Positions 50,312 through 61,300 of a DNA stretch of 64,000 bases are shown one piece after another. Position 1 is the first letter of the stretch. Each line of letters starts with the position of its first letter. The notes below the pieces were generated by a model. It did not search any database. It was given only the letters and a program-made list of their open reading frames with translations, and was not told where the DNA came from. The position numbers and the translations under genes were made by a program. The stretch is from positions 1-64,000 of the forward strand of contig JAKSDI010000278.1 in the NCBI GenBank assembly GCA_022360175.1. Direction: 5' to 3'. Source of the DNA: Chitinophagales bacterium. GTDB lineage: Bacteria; Bacteroidota; Bacteroidia; Chitinophagales; Saprospiraceae.

Positions 50312-52936
50312 TCAAGCGATCACTTCTCTCGCCTTTGCTAATGCACTATCCATTCCACTGGCATCTTTACCACCTGCAGTTGCAAAGAAAGGCTGTCCGC
50401 CACCACCACCTTTAATTTCTTTAGCAAGCTCACGGATGATGTTACCGGCATGAAGGCCTTTACTTTCCGTCAGATTTTTGCTAATCATTACAGTGAGTTG
50501 AGCCTTCCCTTTAACCTCAGCACCAAAAACAATAAAGGCATCACCAATTTCTTCTTCTAGCTGGAATGCCAATGTTTTAATTGCATTACTATCATCTAGT
50601 GGAAGCTTGGCCGCAAGGTAATTGATGCCATTGATTGCTTCAACCTTATTCTTTAATTCGCCTTTCATCGCTGAAGCCTGAGCTGCTCGAAGTTTTTCTA
50701 TTTCCTTTTTGAGCTGCTTGTTCTCATCTTGCAGGCTAGCTACAGATTTAGCAGTTTGCGTAGGGCTCTTAATTAATTGGCGGATTTCGTTGAGTTCATC
50801 TAGCTCCGATTTAATATATGCCTGAGCTTGATCTGCGGTGATCGCTTCCAAACGGCGGATACCAGCCGCTACAGCACCTTCAGAAACAATTTTAAAGAGG
50901 CCAATCTCCCCAGTTGCTTTTACGTGTGTACCACCACATAATTCACGAGAATAATCCTTATCAAAAGTAATGATACGTACAGCGTCTCCATATTTTTCAC
51001 CAAAAAGCATCATTGCACCTGATTGCTTGGCTTCTTCGATTGGTACATTGCGATCTTCTTCCAACGAAATATTTTCGCGAATTTTGGCATTGACCATATC
51101 TTCAACCTGCTGCAATTCTTCATCCGTCATTTTCTGGAAATGAGAAAAGTCAAACCGGAGGCGCTTATCATCTACATCCTGCCCTTTCTGAAGCGCATGT
51201 TCGCCCAACACATGGTGTAAGGCCGCATGCATAAGGTGGGTAGCAGAGTGATTCGAAGAAGTTGCCTGGCGTTTAGACTGATGTACTTCCGCTTTCACAC
51301 TAATCTCCATATTCTCAGGGAATTTCTTGACGATATGGATGATCAGATTATTTTCCTTTTGAGTATCAAGTACAGGTACTTTCTCTTCACCAAAGAACAG
51401 TAATCCTTTATCACCTACCTGTCCGCCACTCTCAGCATAAAACGGAGTGCGGTTTAACACCACTTGGAATTGAGGTTTTTTCTTTACTTCAACAGTGCGA
51501 TATTTTAGCACATGAGCATTTTCAATTGTCAAATGGTCATAACCGACAAATTCAACTTCTTCACCATCTTTGATCACATGCCAGTCACCCACTAGTTTGT
51601 GGGCATCAGCACGGGCACGTTCCTTTTGCTCTCTTAATGCAGCTTCAAAGCCAGCTTCATCTATAGACCAACCTCTTTCTGCTGCTAGCAGGCGAGTAAG
51701 GTCGATTGGGAAACCATAGGTATCATATAATACAAAGGCATCTGTGCCTTGTATACAATTATCTTTAGGTTCAAGTGCATCAAAGCGCTTTAAGCCTTTT
51801 TCCAATGTATTCAGGAAGCTGGTTTCTTCTGCCTCAATGATACGTGCCAATTGAGATTCCTGAGCCTTTAGTTCCGGGAAGAAACCTCCCATTTCGCTGA
51901 CAAGGATACTCACCAGCTTATACATGAATGGCTCACTTATATCTAAGAAAGAATATGCATAACGCACTGCACGGCGTAGAATACGACGAATTACATAACC
52001 CGCATCGTTGCTACTAGGCAATTGCCCATCGGCAATGGTAAAGGTAACGGCTCTGATATGGTCCGCCATTACTCTCATTGCCATATCCGTTTTTGCATCG
52101 GCTTCGTAGCTGCCCGTATATTTAATACCAGTATGCTCTTGAATATAGTTGATCAGAGGAGTGAAAACATCGGTATCGTAAGTAGCTGTTTTTCCCTGCA
52201 AGACCATGCAAAGGCGTTCAAAACCCATCCCTGTATCAACATGTTTGGCAGGAAGGCTTTCTAAAGAGCCATCAGCTTTACGATTAAATTGTATAAATAC
52301 GTTGTTCCAGATTTCAATCACCTTTGGGTGATCCATATTGACAAGCTCACGGCCGGGCTGAGCTGCTTTTTCTTCTTCCGAACGGAGGTCTATATGAATT
52401 TCTGAGCAAGGGCCACAAGGGCCAGTTTCTCCCATTTCCCAGAAATTATCCTTTTTATTTCCATAAAGGATGTTTTCCTCAGGTAGATATTGCTTCCAAA
52501 ATTCCAGCGCCTCATTATCAGGTACCAGGCCTTCTGCTTCATCGCCTTCAAAGACGGTAGCATAGAGGTTGTTCTTGGGAATCTTATATACTTCTGTCAA
52601 TAGTTCCCATGACCATGTGATGGCCTCTTTTTTGAAATAATCACCAAATGACCAATTGCCCAGCATCTCAAACATGGTATGGTGGGTGCCGTCTCGCCCT
52701 ACATCTTCAAGGTCATTATGTTTACCCGATACCCGCATACACTTCTGTGTGTCTGCAATTCTTGGTACTTCAGGAGTCTCATTACCTAAGAAGTAATCCT
52801 TAAATTGATTCATACCCGCATTTGTAAACATCAGCGTAGGGTCATTCTTATTGACTATGGGAGCCGATGGTACAATTTTATGTTGTTTAGATTCGAAAAA
52901 ATCTAAAAAAGCCTGTCTTATTTCCTGTGAAGTCAT
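50312..52936 (-). CDS. alaS: Alanyl-tRNA synthetase
   Basis: Charges tRNA-Ala. The class II catalytic domain begins at IRQAFLDFFESKQHKIVPSAPI; the editing domain has the HxxxH zinc motif HSATHLMHAALHH and CGGTHVKATGEIG; the C-terminal C-Ala domain ends with GGGGGQPFFATAGGKD. Length 874 is normal. I chose ATG 52936 (MTSQEIRQ); ATG 52942 would add two residues. A near-match -7 element (TATCTTCG, minus strand near 52971) is about 30 nt upstream. Confidence 0.97.
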   Translation of the reverse strand: MTSQEIRQAFLDFFESKQHKIVPSAPIVNKNDPTLMFTNAGMNQFKDYFLGNETPEVPRIADTQKCMRVSGKHNDLEDVGRDGTHHTMFEMLGNWSFGDYFKKEAITWSWELLTEVYKIPKNNLYATVFEGDEAEGLVPDNEALEFWKQYLPEENILYGNKKDNFWEMGETGPCGPCSEIHIDLRSEEEKAAQPGRELVNMDHPKVIEIWNNVFIQFNRKADGSLESLPAKHVDTGMGFERLCMVLQGKTATYDTDVFTPLINYIQEHTGIKYTGSYEADAKTDMAMRVMADHIRAVTFTIADGQLPSSNDAGYVIRRILRRAVRYAYSFLDISEPFMYKLVSILVSEMGGFFPELKAQESQLARIIEAEETSFLNTLEKGLKRFDALEPKDNCIQGTDAFVLYDTYGFPIDLTRLLAAERGWSIDEAGFEAALREQKERARADAHKLVGDWHVIKDGEEVEFVGYDHLTIENAHVLKYRTVEVKKKPQFQVVLNRTPFYAESGGQVGDKGLLFFGEEKVPVLDTQKENNLIIHIVKKFPENMEISVKAEVHQSKRQATSSNHSATHLMHAALHHVLGEHALQKGQDVDDKRLRFDFSHFQKMTDEELQQVEDMVNAKIRENISLEEDRNVPIEEAKQSGAMMLFGEKYGDAVRIITFDKDYSRELCGGTHVKATGEIGLFKIVSEGAVAAGIRRLEAITADQAQAYIKSELDELNEIRQLIKSPTQTAKSVASLQDENKQLKKEIEKLRAAQASAMKGELKNKVEAINGINYLAAKLPLDDSNAIKTLAFQLEEEIGDAFIVFGAEVKGKAQLTVMISKNLTESKGLHAGNIIRELAKEIKGGGGGQPFFATAGGKDASGMDSALAKAREVIA

Positions 52937-53428
52937 ATGCATCAAAAAATATCAACTTTAAAGAGTAGGCGAAGATAACAGAAGAAAATGAACTATGAAA
53001 GCTGACAATTAGTAAAGCACCGCTTTTGGAGTAAAAGATTATATTAAGGAAGTCTTCATTTGTTAACAAGCGTTAAATTTTCTTAAAAAATAGGCTATCA
53101 GCATTTCATGTGCCATCTTTGTCGCTGCTTTGACATCTTCCCTACGAACATATACAAGATTTAAAAAAAAAGTTCCCTCAAAAGCAAAAAATTGAATCTA
53201 TTTGCTTACAAAATAAAGCAGAATTCGCTTAAAAGTGATTCAATTGTCTAAATTTTGGCATAAAATTTTGTTATTCTCGTGCTGAATTCTATTTTTGGCG
53301 AGCCACTTAAGAGAAAAGAGCTTTATAGTCAAAGAGAGGGAAAAGCTAAATTTTCAGTTATTAAAACTAGATTACACTAGTAAAGCAAAAGCTGATTTTT
53401 TGGTTTACATGGCTAAGAAATAACACTC
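52937..53428. other. 492-bp divergent intergenic region between alaS and the M23 gene
   Basis: No gene. Holds the promoter described at 53267-53297 and a small stem AAGCAAA/TTTGCTT near 53190-53215. The rest is AT-rich. Confidence 0.5.
53267..53297 (+). promoter_or_regulatory. Consensus promoter (TTTG-N19-TATTTTTG) of the M23 peptidase gene
   Basis: TTTG at 53267-53270 and -7 element at 53290-53297, spaced by 19 bases, a full Bacteroidota consensus. It predicts a leader of about 125 nt before ATG 53429. Confidence 0.7.
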
Positions 53429-54406
53429 ATGGGAAAAGAGAAGTTTATTTATAATACCCATACTCTGAGGTATGAAAAGGTCACTGAATCTCAGTGGCAA
53501 AGAGTAGCCAGAGTACTTGGTTTCATTTGTGCTGTACTTTTCACTGGATTTATCTTCATGTTGATAGCTCACCGTTGGTTCCCATCCCCTAACGAGAAAG
53601 CATTACTGGAAGAAATTAAGTACATGGAAGCGCAGTATGACGAAGTAAATGAGGATGTGGATGGATTACGTTCTGTATTAGAGAAAGTACAGGAGCGTGA
53701 TGCTTATGCTCATCGTATGGTCTTTGGTATGGACCCAATTGATGAAGGAGTTTGGGAAGGAGGCATAGGCGGTCACGATAAATACGAAAATCTACGCCGA
53801 TATAAGGCAGGAGAAGTAATGGTGGAGGTAGAGCAAAATGTTGACAGGCTCAAGCGTCAGCTAAATCTACAATCTCATTCTTTAGATACGATTCTACAAA
53901 TGGCAAAAGAAAAAGAAGCTTTGCTAGCAGCAATGCCTTCTATGAAGCCAGTTAGATCGGATAAACTAGCTCGCCGAGTTAATTTACTTTCCGGTTTTGG
54001 AATGCGTATTCACCCTATCTATAAGGTTCCAAAAATGCATTACGGTATTGACTTTACAGCACCAAGAGGTACACCTATTCAGGCAACAGGTGCAGGTAAA
54101 GTAGTAAAAGCAGGCCGTGGTAGTGGTTATGGCAACCAGGTTATTATTGATCATGGATATGGATATCGAACTCTTTATGCTCACATGCATCGTATTGATG
54201 TGAAAGTAGGGCAGGAAGTAACACGAGGCCAGCAAATAGGTTTAGTAGGAAGTACGGGAAGCTCTACAGCTCCTCATTGCCACTACGAAGTTATCTATAA
54301 AGGCGAAAAAGTAAATCCAATCCACTATTGTATGGATGGTTTATCACCTGAAGAGTACCAAGATCTGGTACGTGCAGCAGAAATGTCAAACCAATCATTT
54401 GATTAG
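53429..54406 (+). CDS. M23 family metallopeptidase (LytM-type), membrane-anchored
   Basis: A 325-residue cell-wall endopeptidase: cytoplasmic start, TM helix about 27-47, coiled coil about 55-170, M23 domain about 185-305. The zinc set is complete: His204 and Asp208 (HYGID), His283 and His285 (HCH). It cuts peptide crosslinks of peptidoglycan in the periplasm. CapA follows after 32 bp, likely in the same operon. Confidence 0.92.
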   Translation: MGKEKFIYNTHTLRYEKVTESQWQRVARVLGFICAVLFTGFIFMLIAHRWFPSPNEKALLEEIKYMEAQYDEVNEDVDGLRSVLEKVQERDAYAHRMVFGMDPIDEGVWEGGIGGHDKYENLRRYKAGEVMVEVEQNVDRLKRQLNLQSHSLDTILQMAKEKEALLAAMPSMKPVRSDKLARRVNLLSGFGMRIHPIYKVPKMHYGIDFTAPRGTPIQATGAGKVVKAGRGSGYGNQVIIDHGYGYRTLYAHMHRIDVKVGQEVTRGQQIGLVGSTGSSTAPHCHYEVIYKGEKVNPIHYCMDGLSPEEYQDLVRAAEMSNQSFD

Positions 54407-54438
54407 AACTTTAAAAATTAATTCGACACGAATATAAT

Positions 54439-55626
54439 ATGTCCCAAAAGAAAGAACTAAGAAAAGGCTTCCGGTTAGGTAGCCTTTTTTGCTTTATGGT
54501 TGCTACCTTATTATTTACTCGTTGCAACGCAGAAGAAGGAAATCATGATCGGGTATCTATGCATATGGGTACCGCTTTAATATCAGAAGATACTGTTCCT
54601 GTTTCTGACACAATCCCGGCAGATACTATAAAAGTAAAAGTAGAACCCTCTACTTATACTATTATAGGGGTAGGGGATATGATGTTAGGTACTAATTATC
54701 CATCAGCTTCTTATCTGCCACCAAATGGAGGAAAAGACATGCTGGCATCTGTTGAAGATGTTCTTCAAGCTGCCGATATAACTTTTGGTAATTTAGAAGG
54801 GACTATTCTTGATAAAGGAGGAAAAGCGAAACAATGCCGTAATCCCAGTGCTTGTTATGTATTCCGCTCTCCTGAGAGTTATGTACAGCATTTTGTTAAT
54901 GCAGGTTTTGATTTTTTAAGTATAGCTAATAATCATTCTGGCGATTTTGGGCAAGCCGGTAGAACAACTACTAAAGCAGTGCTTAAAGAGGCGGGAATAG
55001 CTTATGCCGGATTGGCTGGTACAGATGAATATGCTATTGTAGAAAAAGATGGTATGACTTATGGTATGTGTGCATTCGCACCTAATTGGGGTACCTGTAG
55101 TATTCATGATTTGGGAAAGGCGAAGCAAATTGTCAGAAAACTGGATGAGCAGTGTGATGTGGTAATTGTGTCTTTCCATGGTGGAGCAGAAGGATCAAGC
55201 CACCAGCATGTACCTAAAAAACGAGAAACCTATTATGGTGAAAACAGGGGAGATGTACACCAGTTTTCCCATACAGTAATTGACGCTGGAGCGGATATTG
55301 TTTTTGGCCATGGCCCTCATGTAACTCGAGCTATGGAATTATACAATGATCGCCTGATTTGCTACAGCTTGGGAAATTTCTGTACCTATGGTCGTTTTAA
55401 TGTTCGTGGGGTAGCGGGAATCGCTCCTATAGTAGCTGTAGAAGTGGATAAGGAAGGTGCATTTGTGGGAGGAAAAGTTACTCCCATTTATCAGCAAAAG
55501 TCACATGGCCCAAAAATTGATTCTCAAAAGCGAGCTATCAATACATTGATTGAATTGACCAATACTGATTTTCCAAACACACCTCTTGAAATTACCAAAG
55601 AAGGAGAATTGAAGCGGAAGGAATAA
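54439..55626 (+). CDS. CapA family protein (poly-gamma-glutamate synthesis type)
   Basis: A 395-residue exported protein with a metallophosphatase-like fold: TIIGVGDMMLGTNYP, ITFGNLEGTILDKGG, SIANNHSGDFGQAG, VVIVSFHGGAEG and GADIVFGHGPHVTRAME are the successive CapA motifs. The N-terminus is hydrophobic and ends at LLFTRC, so it may be a lipoprotein, although the lipobox is imperfect. CapA proteins take part in capsule polymer synthesis or release; the polymer here is unknown. It lies 32 bp after the M23 gene and 19 bp before DUF3667. Confidence 0.88.
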   Translation: MSQKKELRKGFRLGSLFCFMVATLLFTRCNAEEGNHDRVSMHMGTALISEDTVPVSDTIPADTIKVKVEPSTYTIIGVGDMMLGTNYPSASYLPPNGGKDMLASVEDVLQAADITFGNLEGTILDKGGKAKQCRNPSACYVFRSPESYVQHFVNAGFDFLSIANNHSGDFGQAGRTTTKAVLKEAGIAYAGLAGTDEYAIVEKDGMTYGMCAFAPNWGTCSIHDLGKAKQIVRKLDEQCDVVIVSFHGGAEGSSHQHVPKKRETYYGENRGDVHQFSHTVIDAGADIVFGHGPHVTRAMELYNDRLICYSLGNFCTYGRFNVRGVAGIAPIVAVEVDKEGAFVGGKVTPIYQQKSHGPKIDSQKRAINTLIELTNTDFPNTPLEITKEGELKRKE

Positions 55627-55645
55627 AGACATAATATTTGTCAAA

Positions 55646-56716
55646 ATGCCTCAAAATGCCCATACTAATCAACGTTATTGCCCCAATTGTTATGCTGCCT
55701 TGCAGGATAGAGATAATTATTGTGGGAAGTGTGGGCAAAAGTATACGACAGGAAAAGTCAAGGTGTATACATTAATCAAAGATTTCTTTGAATCGGTATT
55801 TAACTTTGATGCCCGGCTTTTTCTTACTCTTCGTGATTTATTTGTTCCGGGTAAGCTGACTCAGCAATATTTTCGTGGAAAACACAAACGATATATCGTC
55901 CCTGTTCGCTTGTTTTTTATAATGGCGGTCTTGCATTTTGCGGTTTTGAATTATGTCGGTTTTGATGATGTGATCAGAGAGGTGGTAAGGCTAAATGAAG
56001 ATTTTAGTGAAAAAGCCCATCTCAGTAATTTTCATGAACAGCTGGATACTGCCCGAGTTAATGTTGAAGAAACTTTTGATCAGCATCCTTTGGTGATCGC
56101 TGCACTGGATTCTTTAGAAAGCCAGGTACCAAACCTGGAAAGAGACTCTTTTGGACTGGGCTATATGGATTATAAGCCTGGGGAAGCAGCTAAGTTTGAA
56201 ACGGTTTTTTTTACTTATCAGGAGATATATGATTCTCCTGTAGATACACTTGTCAAAAAGAGTGGGGCAGAAACTTTTATAGGAAAAATATTATTAAGAC
56301 AGTCTGTCCGGTTTACTAAGGAGGGACAAACTTATACACTCTATGTTTTAGGAAAATTAATTTGGGTAGCTGTATTAATGATGCCAGCGTTGGCGCTCTT
56401 CTTAAGGTTGTTATATGTCAGGAGGCATCAATATTACGTAGAGCACCTGGTCTTTTCTTTTCATTATCACGCTTTTGCTTTTCTGATTTTTTCAATAGCC
56501 ATCTTTTTGGCAGATCAAATTGATGATGCAGGGCTCCTAATTGTTACATTTAGCTTCATAGGAGTTATGGCCTATCAATATTTAGCAATGAAGAAGTATT
56601 ATGGGCAAGGCCGGATGAAGACTTTTATAAAATTCAGTATTGTCAATTTTTCCTACCTGTTTCTATTTACTTTATTTTTGACGATTATTATAGTAATGAG
56701 CGCCCTTTTATATTGA
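55646..56716 (+). CDS. DUF3667 membrane protein with N-terminal zinc ribbon
   Basis: A 356-residue protein. The first 30 residues have a zinc ribbon (CPNC and CGKC) followed by LIKDFFESVFNFDARLFLTLRDLFVPGKLTQQYFRGKHKRYIVPVRLFF-type DUF3667 sequence; I break the motif here for length. Four hydrophobic segments follow in the C-terminal half. Role unknown. Its stop is followed directly by the gatB start region (6 bp). Confidence 0.85.
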   Translation: MPQNAHTNQRYCPNCYAALQDRDNYCGKCGQKYTTGKVKVYTLIKDFFESVFNFDARLFLTLRDLFVPGKLTQQYFRGKHKRYIVPVRLFFIMAVLHFAVLNYVGFDDVIREVVRLNEDFSEKAHLSNFHEQLDTARVNVEETFDQHPLVIAALDSLESQVPNLERDSFGLGYMDYKPGEAAKFETVFFTYQEIYDSPVDTLVKKSGAETFIGKILLRQSVRFTKEGQTYTLYVLGKLIWVAVLMMPALALFLRLLYVRRHQYYVEHLVFSFHYHAFAFLIFSIAIFLADQIDDAGLLIVTFSFIGVMAYQYLAMKKYYGQGRMKTFIKFSIVNFSYLFLFTLFLTIIIVMSALLY

Positions 56717-56722
56717 TTGATT

Positions 56723-58171
56723 ATGGTATACGACCAATACGAAACAGTAATAGGACTAGAAATACATGTACAATTAAGTACAAAGAGTAAAGCTTTTTGT
56801 GGTGATGATGCTCGTTTTGGCGGCGCTCCTAATACACAGATTAGTCCAATCTCTTTAGGACATCCAGGTACATTACCTCGACTGAATAAACAACAGATAA
56901 ATCACGCTGTTTGCTTAGGCTTAGCTCTTGGCAGTTCTATTAATCAGCATACTACTTTTGACCGTAAAAACTATTTCTATGCTGATTTGCCGAAAGGCTA
57001 TCAGATAACACAGGATGGGGCGCCTATTTGTATAGGAGGGCAATTGAATATAGAGGTGGATGGAAAGATGAAGACCGTTCGTATCCATCATGTGCATATG
57101 GAAGAGGATGCCGGGAAATCGATTCACGAGGCGTCATTGCCCTATTCCCAGATTGATTTGAATAGGGCTGGTGTGCCATTACTGGAAATCGTTTCTGAAC
57201 CTGATTTGCGTTCAGCAGAGGAAGTAGATGCCTATATGTCGGCCATGCGCCAACTGGTACGCTATCTCGGTATTTCGGATGGTAATATGGAAGAAGGATC
57301 TATGCGTTGTGATTGTAATGTGTCAGTCCGGCCTAAAGGCAGCACAATACTGGGAGAGCGTTGTGAGATTAAGAACCTGAATTCCATGCGTTACGCTCGA
57401 CGTGCAATTGCCTATGAGGTAAAACGCCAGATTGACCTCATAGAGGCGGGCGGTAAGGTAATACAACAAACGCTAAATTTTGATCCTGAAACAGGAATAA
57501 CAGCACCTTTAAGGGATAAAGAGGATGCACACGATTATCGCTACTTCCCCGAGCCTGATCTGCCACCTGTTCATTTATCAGACGGTGAAATTAAGGCTAT
57601 ACATGCCAATATGCCTGCGCTCCCATGGATATTAAAAGCACAATTGATGGAGGAGTATGGTTTACCTGCTTATGATGCCACTTTATTGACAGATGAACAG
57701 GAAACGGCACTCTATTTTTTAGAATTAGCAAAGGAAATAGCCAGCTATAAAGCAATATCTAATTTGCTGATCAACAAAATATTACCATATTGTAACGATC
57801 GGCAAATATTAGTTGCGGACTTTCCAATCAAATCTCGGCAAATAGGTGAATTTATAGCACTAATTGATCAAAATAAAGTATCTAACTCAGCTGCCTACCA
57901 GCGTTTATTCCCTGCTATGCTGGAAGCCCCAGCTAAAGCTCCTGCCAAGCTGGCCCAGGAACTTAATCTGATACAAACTTCAGATGAAGGCCTGTTGGAA
58001 AAGATCATAGATGAAATCATAGCGAATAATCCTGAGGCTGTAGCACGATATCAAAAAGGAAAAAAAGGATTAATAGGCTTCTTTATGGGAGAGGTTATGA
58101 AAGCTTCTCGAGGGAAGGCAGACCCCAAGGTGACAAATACATTATTAAGAAAGAAATTGAGCCAACAATAA
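56723..58171 (+). CDS. gatB: Aspartyl/glutamyl-tRNA amidotransferase subunit B
   Basis: With GatA and GatC it converts Glu-tRNA-Gln or Asp-tRNA-Asn to the amide form. The 482 residues open ETVIGLEIHVQLSTKSKAFC, contain ISDGNMEEGSMRCDCNVSVRP and DYRYFPEPDLPP, and end in the YqeY-like tail domain (NPEAVARYQKGKKGLIGFFMGEVMKAS). ATG 56723 is preferred to the in-frame TTG at 56717. gatA and gatC are elsewhere. Confidence 0.96.
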   Translation: MVYDQYETVIGLEIHVQLSTKSKAFCGDDARFGGAPNTQISPISLGHPGTLPRLNKQQINHAVCLGLALGSSINQHTTFDRKNYFYADLPKGYQITQDGAPICIGGQLNIEVDGKMKTVRIHHVHMEEDAGKSIHEASLPYSQIDLNRAGVPLLEIVSEPDLRSAEEVDAYMSAMRQLVRYLGISDGNMEEGSMRCDCNVSVRPKGSTILGERCEIKNLNSMRYARRAIAYEVKRQIDLIEAGGKVIQQTLNFDPETGITAPLRDKEDAHDYRYFPEPDLPPVHLSDGEIKAIHANMPALPWILKAQLMEEYGLPAYDATLLTDEQETALYFLELAKEIASYKAISNLLINKILPYCNDRQILVADFPIKSRQIGEFIALIDQNKVSNSAAYQRLFPAMLEAPAKAPAKLAQELNLIQTSDEGLLEKIIDEIIANNPEAVARYQKGKKGLIGFFMGEVMKASRGKADPKVTNTLLRKKLSQQ

Positions 58172-58178
58172 ATAACTG

Positions 58179-58325
58179 TTACTTCAGTTTATCCAGAGGA
58201 ACTTCACGTTCTGGCATAATATCCTCTCCACTGAGGCAAATGCCTTCAAAACCTTCAATTATTTCAGGTTTTGAGCCTATTCTATAAATCCACACTTTTT
58301 CTTGGTATGGATCAATTAACCAGCA
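58179..58325 (-). pseudogene. Truncated Uma2 family gene, C-terminal remnant
   Basis: Minus-strand reading from 58325 to the stop at 58179 gives about 48 residues: C-WLIDPYQEKVWIYRIG, then PEIIEGFEG, SGEDIMPEREVPLDKLK. This is the C-terminal strand-strand region of Uma2 proteins (YWLIDP, EVWIYR). An in-frame TAA directly precedes it and no start follows, so the first two thirds are missing. It sits between the gatB stop and the Asp-box gene stop. Confidence 0.7.
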
Positions 58326-58330
58326 TTACC

Positions 58331-61300
58331 TCATTCAGCACCTAAAGGCATAATGATGGCAGGTATTTGGTACTGATTGTACAATTCGTTAAAGGCAGCA
58401 ATATCCTTATCAAGGATTTTCCTCATTTGCTGTCTGAATTGTGCCCACTCCTGGAGAAGATCTGCTAATCTTTCCTGGGTTCCTGCTGTAACCCTTGGGT
58501 CATGGCTATCTACTCTGGTTTTAAGGTCAATTAATTCTGCATTAAGACGATTTGGAAAATTAATGATGTCCTGATGAGTCTTATGGCGAGCTTGTATAAT
58601 GTTCTCTTCCCATTGATCTATGCGATGGACTATCGTATCTCCGGCACTAATAAGTTCTTTAGTACAGTCTGTTTTTTTCAAATTTTCCTGAAGGGTGACT
58701 AATTGCATCCGGATATCGCGCATGCTATTTACAGCATCATGTATATCGCGAATATTATTTTCTATTGCAAGCAATATTTCCTGTTGCGTTCTAAAGTCCT
58801 GGGAGTTGACATTTAATCTGGGGTCTGATATAATTTCACAATCTGCAGTAAGCGTTTTGCCAGGAAGGATTAATTGAATAGTATACTGGCCTGGTGAGGC
58901 CATTCCTGCTTCATAATTGCCAGGGACATAAACCCCTTTGATTCCCTGTAAAGGAGCTCTTCTCAAATCCCAGTTGAAACGATTGATTCCTTTTTTATCA
59001 GGCAAAAGGGGTGCAGGTTCAGGCCCTCCTTCATACACCTCAAACGAATCATCTTTCTGATTAGAATAGCTTCTTACCTCATTGCCATAGGCATCTAATA
59101 TTTTTAATATGACTTCCTGAGAGTCTAACTGCTCGGGCAGATAATAATCGATCAATACTCCATTAGGCGGATTTACCCCAATGCCAGTAGGAGTTTGCTC
59201 TGGTAAATCGGCAGCCAAACGAATACTGGATTTAGGAGCAAATAATAGTGGACGTTTGCTAAGTCCTTTTTTGCTTTGTTGAAAAACAGAGAGATCATCT
59301 AAAATCCAGTATCCTCTACCTGAAGTAGCTGCTATCAAATCATTATCTTGTATACAAAGATCTGTGATAGGACAGACGGGGAGATTGAGTTGGAGCTGAT
59401 TCCATTTATTTCCATTATTGAAAGAAATATAAAAACCTGTTTCGGAACCAGCATAGAGGAGTCCTGCTTGTTTTTTATCTTCCCGGATCACTCTGAGAAA
59501 GTCATCATCTGGGATACCATGAATTATTTTAGTCCAATTTTTACCGTAGTCTTTGGTATAATAAGCCATTGGACGGAAATCATTAAAGCGATATCGAGTT
59601 GCTACTATGTATGCCGCAGCCGGGTTGTGTGGAGATAATTCAATACAGTTAATCAATGCTTCTCCCATTTCAGGAGGAGTAATTTCTTCCCAGTTTTGAC
59701 CGTTGTCATGAGTGATATGTAATAAGCCATCATCACTTCCTGCCCAGATAACGCCTTTTTCGAAAGCAGAGCATGCTAAATAGCTAATGGTATTATAATT
59801 TTCTCCACCTGCTCCTTCATTAGTATAGGGAGCGCCTCCTTTTCCTTGTTTTTCCTGCTCATCACGAGTAAGGTCAGGGCTGATAACATCCCAGTTGTAA
59901 CCACCATCATTAGATTGAAATACAACATTGGCTGCATGATATAGGATGTTGGGCTTTCTGGGATTCACAATTATTGGAGCATTCCAGTTGAATCGGTATT
60001 TCATCTCAGAAGGCACTTTCCCAAGGCTCAGGCTGGGGTAGGCCATTATATCTTTTGTACTTTTTGTTATGCTGTTATATCGAGATATATTGCCCTGATA
60101 GCTGCCGCCATAAATGATCTCCGGATTATCAGGATCGAAAGCGATGAATGCACTTTCCCCGCCTGCTACAGGATACCAGTCTTGAGCGCTAATACCTGCT
60201 TTCATAGTGCGACTGGGAATTGCTATAGTGGAATTATCCTGTTGTCCGCCATACACATGATAAGGAAAACGCTTATCTGCAATTACCCGGTAAAATTGAG
60301 CAGTTGGCTGATTGTTTTGGCTTGACCAATTCTTCCCTCCATTTAGAGAAACAGTGGCTCCTCCATCATTTCCTAATGCCATCCAGTTGCTATTGTAGGG
60401 ATTGATCCACAATGCGTGCTGGTCGGAATGGGGATTGGGAATTGCTTCGAATGTTTTACCACCATCGATGGATTTCAAAAGAGGAGCGTTTAATATATAT
60501 ATAGTAGATTCATCATTGGGGTCAGGTACTATTTCCATATAATACCAGGCACGGGCTACCGTTACCCGATCAAATGACATTGCTTCCCAGCTTTTTCCTG
60601 CATCTATAGAACGATAAACACCACCATCTTCACCCTCTATTACAGCATATACAATATCAGAATTAGCAGGAGATACGGCTATTCCTGCTTTACCTATTTT
60701 CTTTGGTAGTCCGTGGCACATTTTCTCCCAATTCAGTCCTCCATCTACAGATTTGTACAATCCCGAACCTTCTCCTCCACTTCTAATTTGCCAGGGGTGT
60801 CTCATATGATCCCACATAGTAGCGTAAAGAATTCGTGGATTTTGCATATCCATGCTGAGGTCGGCAGCACCCGTTGTTTCATTAATGTATAATACTCTTT
60901 CCCAGGAGGTGCCTCCATTTGTTGTTCGGTAAATCCCTCTTTCTTCACTAGGGCCATGTGCCGCACCTTGAGCAGCCACTACCACAATGTCGGGATTGTA
61001 TGGATGTACCTGAATAGAGGCAATATGACGGGTACCTTTCAGGCCAATTGCCTTCCAGCTGACCCCACCATCCGTTGAGCGATATAAGCCTTTACCATGA
61101 GACGTCATCACACCTCGAATCGGGTGTTCTCCGGTACCTACATATATTGTATTAGGATCGGAAGGAGCAAGAGTAATAGCGCCAATAGAACCTACCTCAA
61201 AGTATCCGTCACTGATATTGTCCCAGCTTAGGCCAGCATCCTCTGTTTTCCATACTCCTCCTCCTGTTGTGCCCATGTAATAGATGAGTGGATCATTAGG

